From positions 3,480,001 to 3,544,000 of the forward strand of contig CM033108.1 in the NCBI GenBank assembly GCA_019321725.1: a stretch of DNA of 64,000 bases. The letters are read 5' to 3'. The position numbers were made by a program, and so were the translations under genes. The DNA comes from Paulownia fortunei (lineage: Eukaryota; Streptophyta; Magnoliopsida; Lamiales; Paulowniaceae). How positions within the stretch are numbered: position 1 is the first letter of the stretch; every line of letters starts with the position of its first letter. Positions 17,507 to 28,600 of the stretch are shown in pieces. The notes under the pieces were generated by a model. The model ran no database searches. It saw nothing but the letters and a program-made list of their open reading frames with translations, and was not told the origin of the DNA.

Positions 17507-17549
17507 TGGGGGGTGGGGTGGGGTGGGGTGGGGGTGGGGGTGGGTGGGT
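17507..17549. repeat. (TGGGG)n tract, G-quadruplex-capable on the plus strand
   Basis: The plus strand carries about eight G-blocks of three to six Gs separated by single T residues, following 'ccaagtt'. It is the strand-opposite counterpart of the CCCCA tract 1.05 kb upstream. The DNA between and after (16463-17791, 18150-19327) has no recognisable gene. Confidence 0.8.
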
Positions 17550-17791
17550 TTAATAATTCTGACAATGTGATTTCTGAAAGAAATGTTATGATGCTACAGT
17601 GGGTGCTGTTTGATTTGAATTTTTGTTAGTTGAAAAGAATTGAAGAAAAGGGCAATGGAAGGGTCCCCATCAAGTTTTTCCTTTTTATGTGGGAAACCAA
17701 ACATGGATATGATGTGTGAATAGTAAATCCACCGTCCCCTTTATGTACAAAGGATGCAACTAATGAGATGATAAAGTTGGGACTCCAATGC

Positions 17792-18149
17792 TATGTTTGG
17801 TTTTATTTTTCTAAGTTTTTTTTTTTTTTTTGGAGATAGAAAAATATATTTGTCATTTATATTTTTACAGAATGATATTTTTATTTTTTAGAAATTTTAA
17901 TAATTCATTATAATATTTAAATATTTTATATTTGATTATATCTTTAATAATTATAAAAAATAAAATATTTATAATTAAAAATATCTTTCATTAAACATAA
18001 AAAAATATCTTATAAAATATATTATTTTATTTTTTCCAACGAAATATCAAAATACATTTTCATTCTCCACACATTTCTTAATATGATTATAAAAATATAT
18101 TATCCCATATTAATCTTCTCAAAAATAATAAAAAATAAAACCAAACATA
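17792..18149. mobile_element. MITE with TATGTTTGGTTTTATTTTT ends
   Basis: The left end 'tatgtttggttttattttt' pairs with the right end 'aaaaaataaaaccaaacata' in inverted orientation, with only slight mismatch. The interior is AT-rich with further internal inverted words and no open frame. No clear target-site duplication was found next to the ends. Confidence 0.65.
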
Positions 18150-19327
18150 ACTTCGTATTGAGCAATCATAATATTCTTGCATGGTGAATTTATATTATTT
18201 TGATCACATGAATAATTATAATTATTCAATAAGTATAGTGATCTATATACACTGCTTCTAGGTATAAATAATATTTTTATAATCAAATCAGATCAAAATT
18301 TTATCGATGAGATCGATAATTAGTGGCCGAATTGATCCTATTCACCAACAAAAATCAGAATACAAGTTAATCAATCATTAGTGACAGAGAGGATGAGGAC
18401 TTAACTATGTACTAAATTTTAAATTCACATTATGCTGAAAATAAAGTAATAATATTATCATGAATTAATACTTACATGTATGATGTGTGTCCATATGTGT
18501 ACACACACACACACACATTTTCTTGCATGCCCTCAATTAATTTACTCAAGACCAAACAGGGTGGCATAAGTTCCATTTCAAGAAATAAAAAGTTAAGAAA
18601 AATAAAAAGATGGAATAATTTTTACAAAAAAAGAACAAAAATACAGGTATTTTTAAAATGAAGAGGATGTTGGTATTAAAGATAACATAACAAAATTGGT
18701 GAAAAATTAAAGGCCATTTTTCACAATCTATTCTACCAAGATTCCCCCCTAGTGACCTCTTCCACTTCACTTTCTCCCTAGTCTGTCTTTTATTGCATGA
18801 TATTTTATCTCAATATATATATTATATGTATAAAATATTTTTTTAAATATACACTTAATATTATTTGTAATATTAATTGTACATGTGTAATTTAAATGTA
18901 TGTTATAAAATCTAATATAAAATATAAGACTTTATTTGCACTTAGTTTAGTTTTAGTAGTTTCAATGTTTTCAAAAAATAAAACCAAATATTTAAACACA
19001 GAATTCTTCAAAACTATTTTTATCTCTTTTCAAATCATCATAAAAAAATTCTAATCATTATTATACATATATTTATATATAATTATATATGTACATAAAT
19101 TCATATATATTTTGTATCTATTAAAATCATCTTATTAATAAAAAAATATATTTAAATTATTGAATCATTATATTAATATAAAAATAATATGCAATAACAT
19201 AAAATAATGATATAACATTACTAACATGACAAAATATGATATTTATAGAAGAAATTATCTCTTTAAAAATTAAAAATAAAAATTAAATATACATCATAAT
19301 TTTTTATATATTTTTAAATATCAAGCG

Positions 19328-19336
19328 TATATAAAT
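19328..19336 (+). promoter_or_regulatory. Putative TATA box of the TCP8-like gene
   Basis: The word 'tatataaat' lies about 320 bases before the start codon at 19655. It would place transcription start near 19360 and give a 5'UTR of about 290 bases. That leader includes a short (GT)n run at about 19391-19404 and GA-rich sequence at 19500-19545. Confidence 0.4.
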
Positions 19337-19654
19337 ATTTTCCCCCTCCTCCCGGTCCCCAAATCCCATCCAAACCAACGTATGCACGCATCTGTGTGTG
19401 TGTGTGAAACGACAAGAGTCAATGTCAGAACCAAACAGTACCCCCACAAACAAACTCACAAACTCGTAGTTTAGGTCCCCAGTTTCCTGCAAGATTTTCA
19501 AGGTCTCTCTCTCAAGAACAAGATAGAGAGAGAAAGAGGAGGAGAAAATGGGGTTAATCAATAACCAGACAAGGAAAAAGGAAACAAGAAAATATAATCA
19601 AACTCGAACCCACAAACAAAATTCTTAGATTACCCCCCCACCCCCACAAACCAC

Positions 19655-21199
19655 ATGGAACTCAATGATTCTACACAAACCAATAAACAAGAATCCAACA
19701 CCACCACCACCTCCTCCTCTACCATTCCCACCACCTCATCTTCACAGCCCTACCACCTCCTCCACCGCCTCCATGGCCGATCACAACCATTCACCACCAC
19801 CATCTCCTCCCTCAGTACACCACTTGTACCTGGCAGTGGCTCATCACCACCATCCACAGCCTCCACCACTGCTGCTTCCGCCACTTCCGCCGTCTCCCCA
19901 GCCATCGCCACCAGATTAGAAACCCTAATTCACCACCCCACCTCCCAGAAACCACCCCAGAAAGAACAACAGCAGCAGCAGCAAGTACAATCAGCACAAC
20001 CTGCAGCAGCCGAACAGCAACAAGCCCATCAGCAACCCAAAAAGCCAACAAAAGACCGACACACCAAAGTAGACGGCCGGGGGCGGCGTATCCGTATGCC
20101 GGCCTCTTGTGCAGCTAGGGTTTTTCAGCTGACCAGAGAATTAGGCCACAAATCCGACGGCGAAACCATTGAGTGGCTCTTACAACAAGCCGAGCCCGCC
20201 ATCATAGCCGCTACCGGCACCGGAACTATTCCGGCTAATTTCTCCACTCTTAACATCTCTCTCAGAAGCAGCGGCTCCACTCTCTCTGCTCCGCCGTCAA
20301 AATCCGCGCCGCATGCTTTCCACAGCGCGCTGGGGTTGGCTCACCACCCTTATGAAGAGAATTTTTCACAGATGCTAGGGTTTCACCATCATCATCACCA
20401 ACAACCTCAGCCGAGCCCTCATCTTTTACAAGCAGCTCAAATTACAGAAACCTTAGCTTGCGGAAGCAGCGGCGGAGGCGGTGGACAGGAGGAGGAGAAT
20501 TACTTGCGAAAGAGACATAGAGAAGACGTGTTCAAAGAAGAAGGTGCCAATAATTCACAACGAGGACCCAGCCCAGCTTCACAGAAGCAATTCAAGACAA
20601 ACAACAATTTGCAAACAATGGCAAAAACTGAAGGGGCGACCGCGGCCGTGGCCACAGCCCCCGGGCAATATCCAGGCAGTCTAATGAGGCACGCCAACGC
20701 GTTGCCCGCAACCGCCATGTGGGCTGTGACTCCGGCGCCGAGCACTGGCGCCACCGGCGGCAAATTCTGGATGCTGCCCGTGGCTGCAGCATCAGGTTGC
20801 GGCAATGGCTCACAAACTCTAGCGGCAGCCTCATCTGGGGCAGCTGTAGGCCCATCGGACGCGGCCCAGATGTGGCCTTTTGCCACCGCACACGGCGGCG
20901 GAAACACACTGCAGGCGCCGCTGCAATTCATGCCGAGGTTTAATTATTCAGGGAATCTTGAATTTCAGGGGGGGACATCGAATCCATTGCAGTTGGGATC
21001 AATGCTGATGCAGCAGCAACAACCCTCTCAGTATCTGGGATTGGGAGTTTCCGCCGAGTCGAATTTGGGAATGTTGGCAGCCCTTAATGCATATTCAAGA
21101 AGTGGCTTGAATATAAATTCAGATAATCTTGATCAGCAGCAACACCAGCCTCAAGCTACAGATAGTGGAGATGATGATGGCGAAAACAGTTCTCAGTGA
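19655..21199 (+). CDS. TCP8: Class I TCP transcription factor, TCP8-like (intronless)
   Basis: An uninterrupted 514-aa frame with no introns. The TCP basic helix-loop-helix domain covers residues about 133-191, starting [17 protein letters not shown] and including [20 protein letters not shown]; the short basic region marks class I. TCP8-type features outside the domain are [11 protein letters not shown] after it, FWMLPV in the middle, PLQLGSM and [16 protein letters not shown] near the C-terminus. The N-terminal 130 residues are low-complexity Ser/Thr/Pro and Gln, longer than I recall for Arabidopsis TCP8. A His-rich run (HHHHHQQ) follows the domain. Class I TCPs bind GTGGGNCC-type sites in the nucleus and control growth and immunity genes. 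In the domain, residue MPA-S-C carries Ser where Arabidopsis class I members I recall have Leu or Thr. TCP14/15-type is less likely. Confidence 0.92.
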   Translation: MELNDSTQTNKQESNTTTTSSSTIPTTSSSQPYHLLHRLHGRSQPFTTTISSLSTPLVPGSGSSPPSTASTTAASATSAVSPAIATRLETLIHHPTSQKPPQKEQQQQQQVQSAQPAAAEQQQAHQQPKKPTKDRHTKVDGRGRRIRMPASCAARVFQLTRELGHKSDGETIEWLLQQAEPAIIAATGTGTIPANFSTLNISLRSSGSTLSAPPSKSAPHAFHSALGLAHHPYEENFSQMLGFHHHHHQQPQPSPHLLQAAQITETLACGSSGGGGGQEEENYLRKRHREDVFKEEGANNSQRGPSPASQKQFKTNNNLQTMAKTEGATAAVATAPGQYPGSLMRHANALPATAMWAVTPAPSTGATGGKFWMLPVAAASGCGNGSQTLAAASSGAAVGPSDAAQMWPFATAHGGGNTLQAPLQFMPRFNYSGNLEFQGGTSNPLQLGSMLMQQQQPSQYLGLGVSAESNLGMLAALNAYSRSGLNINSDNLDQQQHQPQATDSGDDDGENSSQ

Positions 21200-23664
21200 T
21201 ACATACAATTATATACATATACATATATATATATATAAGGTTTGTTCATGATTAATTATCTCACTCCAATTAATTATATTATTCATGGAATTTGAGAGTT
21301 GATTAAAAGATTGCAGCTACATTTGCTTTTCAGGTTAAGATTTATATGAGTGAATTGCTTTATGAATGAGGAGGGATTCCAAGAAAGAAGATGACAAAGG
21401 TGCCAGTACACTTTTTTGGATTTTTCTATATATTGCTTGTGATTATTCTTGTTTTTTTTTTTTTTCCTTTTATCTTTTTTGTGGGAATCTTTTTTTGGAA
21501 AGTTGTGAAGAATTTGAATTGTAATTTGATAGTTTTGGTCCGAAGGGACAGCAGAGAGACACGGATTGTATAGAAGGAGATTGGTTAATTTTGACAACTT
21601 ATTTTTACAATTTGCTTTTGTTGCCAACAAGGAACAAATTTCATTAAAAAAAATTGATCACATTGTGTGTTGCTACTGTGGTGTGTATATATATGTGTGT
21701 GTGTTCACAGAGAGAGAGAGTGTTTGTGTGTGTATACTGCAAAGTTTTGTTCCTTTTTCTTAGCAAAAATTGTCTATAGCTACTATCTCTTTTCTATCAG
21801 CGACAGAAAAAAGGGAAGAACAAGAAGGCTGCATACATACATACATATATATATATATATATTATCCCATGTGAATTAAAGCATGTTCACTTGCACTGAA
21901 AATGGTGGTGCTTTTTCATGTTCTTTTGGATTCTTTATGTGTGTGTGTGTACATGTATCTATATTTGTATATTTAGGCCTTGGTCCAGGTTCTCACTTCA
22001 AGTTTTTTCATGTTTTCTGCTAAAGTAAAGCAACCCCACTTCTGGATATCTTCCTCGTTCTGGGAATACACTGAATTTTTAGTTTTTTTTTTAATTGTCT
22101 TGGACCACTTTGGAGAACTTTTGATTTCTTGACTCCTTGACTAAGTGAAATAAGGTGTGTTTCACACCAAAAAGATAATGGCAGATAAATACAATATGAA
22201 TCTCATTATATACTAATATGTAATTATTTTTACTGTTTGATGTAAAAACTTCTGAGTTTAAATAAGAATTTGCTGATTTTGGTTGGTTTATAGTTTTTTT
22301 CATATCACCATTGTGTGTTTCACACCTCATTTCAATTATTTTTGTAATGCATTGAATGGAGTTTTTGAAATGAGCTGATTTTCAAAAGGCAGCTATGTAA
22401 GAAATTGTTGAAATATTATGGGAAACTATCAGGCTAATTTTTTATTTTATTTTTGGTGGATGAAAATAAGTTGGTATAATTTTACATAACAATTACTTCG
22501 CCCAACAAAAGGGAAGTTGGTAAGTAATTTCATCATGTGCCACATTGAGTTGCATTCTTGGATGGACTTCAATCCCTTTTTCATGTTCTTTCTTTGTATA
22601 TTGAAATTGTCCTTTTTTTTGAATTATTTTTAGTGGGATTTTTCACTGAATTTGTTCATAAATATCTGCATTCACACATTTTGAGAATTATTTTTTTTGG
22701 TTGTGGGCTGCACAGTCAATTCAGGTCACTTTTTTTCTTCTTGTCATTGCTCATCAACTTTCCCAATTTATGCCATCTTTGAGTTTATTTTTTGGTTTGC
22801 CCCACTATATTTTCACATTTTATACTTTGACCCCTTAAAAAATTTAAGGTGTTTCAAGAATAACTAGCAGGCTAGCAGCATATCTATTAGTTATTGTACA
22901 ATTCATTATTGGAATACACATTCTTATTATATTGCTGTTATCTTCATTTAAAAATTTAATTAATAAAAAATAATTAAGTGACACTCACTAATTAAATGAT
23001 TAAATGCTTCGGTGTTAAAAAACGTTTTAGGGTGAAGTTGACCAAACTCAAAAATTACATTATTTACATCTATGCCAATTAAAAATGTTAATATTTTTTT
23101 AAAGTGTTGAATCACATTGTTGTCAATATCATTAGTGAAAGTATATAAGGGTGTAAACACAAAAATTAAAAGATTTTATATTTTTCAAGCGCTTGATATG
23201 AAATTTTTTTAAATAGTAAAAAAAGTAATTTTGACAATATAAGATTAGTATCTAGTGATGGGGTCATTATTGCAAAACTTCAATTAAGTTGTCCTCTTTT
23301 CTTTATTAACACTTGACACAAATCAAATGCAATTTCATGATTATACTTTCACTTGAATTATAATCATGAATAATTAAGATTCACCAAATCCTATTAGGAG
23401 ACATATATCCCAATAATTTAATTGAAGATGGCCATATCTACATGATACCATCATATTTTATTTCGAGTGATTGGCCTAAACTCGTGAAAGATTTGAAACA
23501 AATTGAGTCATGATGTATGCTAAGATATACAATTCTTAAGAGACATGTTCTAAGGATTTGGTATCCTACTTTGATAGCGAAAAAGAAGATTTGTTACCTT
23601 CTTTTTTCAATAAAAAATAGCATTTCTCCTAAGTGTAACGAGTTGGGTTTTTATTTTATATCTT
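21200..23664. other. Gene-free 3' flank of the TCP8-like gene
   Basis: Contains the 3'UTR and simple repeats: (TA)n near 21222-21237, (GT)n with (AG)n at 21690-21740, a tetranucleotide 'acat' run leading into (TA)n at 21834-21861, and another (GT)n at 21939-21951. Beyond these I see only AT-rich sequence without a recognisable coding frame. Confidence 0.6.
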
Positions 23665-23666
23665 CA

Positions 23667-23706
<40 letters not shown>

Positions 23707-23960
23707 TGATATCCAAGTATCCGAACTAAATTTTGGAGTGAATGCTCTCCCTTAAGAATACTTATCGGGTAAAGCTAGCCGCGTGGTGTCCACATTGTAC
23801 ACACACCTAGGTCGTCAATTCGGTATGTGACTCTTATTTAGAACAACAATATATTTGAGTTCACATTTCAAATAGTATTTTTAAACCTCCAAAAGGAATC
23901 GAACTCTCAACCTTCACGTTGGTACCCTAAGCGCTATACACTGCGCCACTTACTGTGTGG
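23665..23960 (-). mobile_element. tRNA-derived SINE, minus orientation
   Basis: On the minus strand the 5' part contains a good Pol III A box (TGGCGCAGTGTA, about 23940-23951) and B box (AGTTCGATTCC, about 23895-23905) at tRNA-like spacing. The body then runs to 'aaaatttagttcggatactt' and ends in a (TAA)n-type tail, seen as the (ATT)n run at about 23668-23706. Head, body and simple tail are what a SINE should show. It is not a functional tRNA gene, because the acceptor stem and anticodon arm do not form. Confidence 0.7.
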
Positions 23961-24684
23961 CTTTATATTTTTATTTTTTACTTGATTATCGGAGTTTTTT
24001 TCTGCAAATTGAGCTTAAACCCAAAAACGTGGACAAGCAATAGAAATCACGCGGGAAAAAATAATATCTTTGATGCTAATTTTTATACGCATCAAACCCT
24101 TCAAAAGTTCATTAATCTTGGCTTCCAAAATTTACATCATTTCTTCATCATCTCTAATGACATCTTGTTTGCATAAATTTGGCATCATATTAAAAAAATG
24201 ATGATTCAAATCCAGTACACCATGTGGATTCATATCAAGAACTAAATTATGAGTATTGAATTCTTAATTTATTCTTTTTATTTTATGTATTTTAGGAAAC
24301 AATTAATATTTCCAAATATAACACAATATTAAGATGTCTTGTTTAAAGAATATTGAAGAATTTTTAAACAGCAGATAGGATATAAACTCCAAGTACAGAC
24401 AAAGATTATCACATAATAATTTCAGTTTCAGAATTTTTAAAACTTACATTAAGCTAAATTCGAGGTCAATATTATTTTTTTAGTCCAAGCTCTAACTTTA
24501 TAGTGTTAATTAAGTATATGTGACAAAATTAAACTTTAATCAATTATTTAAAGACAAAAATATTATGCTTAGGGATGTGGAAGGGGAATATGCACATATG
24601 TGGACTTCATATGTTTGGGTACCTAGATAATTAATTAATTAAGTAATTAGTAACAATTTTCTAAGAAAATATTTAAACACCATA

Positions 24685-24728
24685 ATGATTAAGTAAACCC
24701 ACCCCCCACGCCCCACCCCCCGCCCGCT
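24685..24728. repeat. C-rich tract
   Basis: The sequence 'ccaccccccacgccccaccc' with a following 'cccgcccgc' gives several C-blocks on the plus strand and so G-blocks on the minus strand. It is a third G-quadruplex-capable site in the window. A (TTTTTTA)n-like heptamer array lies at 25117-25152. The rest of 23961-25695 is AT-rich, with no gene apart from the NIPA 3'UTR. Confidence 0.6.
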
Positions 24729-25695
24729 TTGAAAATGTGTAACTTAATCCCCTAATCCGTGATTTTCGCAATGAAATAGCACTTTTCTATTGGGCAAATG
24801 CAAATTCAATTTTGATTGATTAGGGTGGAAGTTTGACTTCCAAAATTTGGACAAAAAAGGAAGATACTTGAAAATTGTCTGCGCCACTGTTGTCAATCAG
24901 ATTCTTTATTTAAAATTAATATTTTATTTTTTATTTTACATTATAGATAAATATATGTATAATTTTCTTAAAATAAATAATTAATTATGGATCACATATA
25001 CTTAACATATATTTGTAAAATACAATATATGATAAAATACAAATTAAAACAAAAAACCTAAAATAATGGATGAAATGGCCAGTTGTTCTTTTTTTATTCA
25101 ATTTGGACTTTCTTTCTTTATTTTTTATTTTTTATTTTTTATTTTTTATTTTTGGGGGTAGGGGTTGGGGGATCCTTATTTTTCAACATTGGTCTCTTAT
25201 AAAAACATCCATTGGTTAGTATTTCTTAAAAAAAATGGCACGCATCTAATTTAAAAATCATTAATTTAATTTAATTGTTTGTGAAGATAGCACAACATAG
25301 TTTTAATTTAGTACGATATCGAGTCATAGTCCACACAGTGGAGGCAGTGGAGACAAATACGGCTCACTGTTTTCCTGACATGTTTTTTTTTTGTTACCTT
25401 TCTTGCATGCAAATTGTAGATTGTAATAAACGAAACCTGGCAAAAAACGTACAAGAAAATTGAAGTCTTGCCGGCAGTCTCTGTAAGTTTTTGTGGAACG
25501 GGAGAGAGAAGGAGAAAGGGAAGGAAAAAAAATCAATCTTACTCTCAGCTCTGACGAAAAATGCATGTTGGGGACTGGTCCAGTATCTGATAAAATACAA
25601 AGATCAATAGGTGTGGTATCTTCCAGTTCCCCTAAGAGCATGATTTTGGAAGAATGCTTTTGACAAAAGAGTTTACAAAGAAAAAAAACAATACA

Positions 25696-28600
25696 TCATG
25701 TTGTTCTTGATGATTCCTGCCGCCTTAGAGGGATACCTTCTTCACCAAAACCATCCTCATTGGCATGCTTCTGGAGTCTCGTGGCCATTGACATAGAACC
25801 TACATAAAAATAGTCATTAAAGAATGTGAATTGCTATTTATATCAAGTGTATCTCCATCAAATTTTATAAGTGAAGAATTAAATCAATAGCCCAAGATCG
25901 TGTTAGGGAAGTGTAAGTGTGATTATTCTGTATCGACCATTATAGAGCCAGCAAGAGAGCATTCAGCACATACCGTCGACCATGTCTTTTGTCTTGTGAA
26001 GAAGAAAGGTCCCGGAAAGAATGGTCACAAACCCACACATTTCTGTGACAATCTGGGTTGGATTCTGCCTGTCCCAGTCCTGCTCATATTAATAAAAGAA
26101 CATTCTCAATCTTAATGCCTCAAAATTTTATTACATCCTCATCCTTCTGTTTCCTTCCTCGGAATGAAAGGTTAAAAATTGAATTGGAAAAAGTAACGAG
26201 ATTTTTGGAGAATAGCCTTAGAGTGCATTAATTTCCTCCATACTTTGCCAAGAACATAATTTAAGGAGCATATAGGAAAAGTACATTGAAAGACAAGGTA
26301 GAACATTATGCCAAGAATTACAAGAGACGCCCAGGGCTTTCAGTGCTTTTCTCCGATAATTTGTAGATGATAATATTGGTCATCCCACACCTACTTATGT
26401 TTGTACTTATCCAATACCCACCACACACAGCATACACAGACAAGCACACACATTATACTTAATTTTGCCTAAACATCACCAAAGAAATTAAACTCTCAAT
26501 CCCTTGCAACAAAATAACAATGTTAATTCTGATCCCATAAGCAGTATGATTACCTTGAACATGATCACACTAGCCACGATGGTTAAGGATGTGAACATGA
26601 CATAGTAAATGGGTGAAACTACAGCAGTGTTGAATGTGTCAAGGGCCTGCATCAAGATTCACCAAATATATGAAAATAGAGAAATATGATAGATAAGCCA
26701 TAGAAAAGAATATCATCCATTACGAAAACCAATGTCATCAAAAACTAAAAGGAAAAGCAGCCAGTAATTGTATCTAAACGTCTCCACATAGAGAAAAGAT
26801 GAAACAAAATTTTCGAACACATATTAAAACTCTCTTTGTACTTTCAAATAACCAGACATTTTATGGCATGAAAATTAAGAGTTTCTATAGAAAATAAGAT
26901 GTTTGAACGAACTGGGCATGTATGGTGTCTGATACTTCTGAAATGGCCACAGCTAAACTCAAACAGTTACAACTTTTTTACATCACATGACCATGATGTC
27001 TACTTTCAAAAAACATAGAGCAGAAGTTCAAAAGCTAATACACAACAAATCAACACAGTGAAGAAGGAATTATTGACAAAGCAAACCATTCTTTACCTTA
27101 TTTAGGTAATTCATCTGAGTGAGGACGCAAACCATGACCACCATAGCAAAAGCCCATGTCTGGGGATATATTAGCTGATTCATTCCTGACAATGTCAGCT
27201 TCAATGCAATTCCTAGTGCTTTGACACTCATGACCTGCCAAGGCATTTCCAATAGTTTCAAAATTAAACACTGAAATGAAGAACTATCTCCTTTCTGTTT
27301 TTTGGTTTTAGCAGGATGGGAGAGGAGTTAAACTGAAGAGGGATAATACTAAAAATTGGCAACACCTACCGACAATGAACCAACTAATGAACAGACACCA
27401 ATATAAAACCATATATGCGTCTGGCCATATTGTGGGACATAATGGAATATTAGAATGAGGACGGTTGCTATCACCAGAGCTGCATAAAAGACAAAAGCTG
27501 CAGGAAAGATGCAAGGTCTTCAGCTCAGCAGAGAACATATATAACAATGCTGCAGAAAAATAAACCAAACAGTTAAGAAAGTCGAAGCACAAGGTTACCT
27601 GGCTCGGTAGCAAGGTCCCACACTTCTTTCACAGATTCAATCTCGCGTTCTTGTGGAGCATGTAGGACAATTGTGGTGGAGCCCACAACACATAAAGCAC
27701 AACCAAGAATACCAAAAATGTGTAGCCTCTCCCGTAAAATAATATGTGCAAGTACAGCACTGCAATATATGCAAAACAGTCAGCAGTCAAAAAAGGTGCC
27801 ATAGTTAACTAAGGTCTCGGACATAACATCATGCCTGATAATAATGCTGAGTGCTCCAAGAGGGGTAACCAGAATGGCTGGCGCAAATGCATAAGCTGCA
27901 AAATTTGCAATTTCTCCAACAATCACTGTAGCAACAGCAAACAAATCAATAGAATACTCAGTTTAAGGGATACCTTACATCCGAGTAGCAAAAAGAAATT
28001 TAACTTAAAGATGCAAATTCAATGTTCGATTACATTTTATTATAAAAAGCAGGCTGAAAAAAATGGAACTTGTCAACGGAGGAGCATGACTAGGACAATA
28101 AGAGACAGAAAAGAGCATGATGAAGGAATATAACAAAAGTTTGTCTAATAAATCATTCTAGATCAGTTGACAAGGCATTAAGAGGACTATTTTCCAGTCA
28201 GAATAGGCATAAGCATTTAGACCATTTAAGTACTGTTCGCTTCATGTAACTTGGTTTAAGCAGTTTCAACCAGTGCGCAGATATTTGTAGTCTCACAACT
28301 TTTATATAGCTTTAAGTTGTGAAATTGTTTAACATGCATCAGAGTCAGGTGCAATTTGGCAATTACATTATGTACACAACATTTTCAGTCAAGACCAGTC
28401 AGATTTTATTAGTTTTTATGTTCAATCCATAGAGATAAATTCTACAGATTAAGAAAGCATATGGCACTTCTGCAGCAGAAACCCACCATATGGGATTGCC
28501 AGGAAATATATTCAAACTGAACGGACCAGTATACCGATGTGAAAACTTTAAGGTCTCATATATTAAGGCATTTCCTGTTTTTGAGAATTTAAAAACAATA

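Noticed and set aside
20500..20931. Long antisense open frames across the TCP8-like gene (also 19812-20051 and 20592-20909)
   Set aside because: They are shadows of a GC-richer coding region. They show no domain, while the sense frame has a full TCP domain.
23890..23955. tRNA gene
   Set aside because: A and B boxes are present, but acceptor and anticodon stems do not form. The body and simple-repeat tail indicate a SINE.
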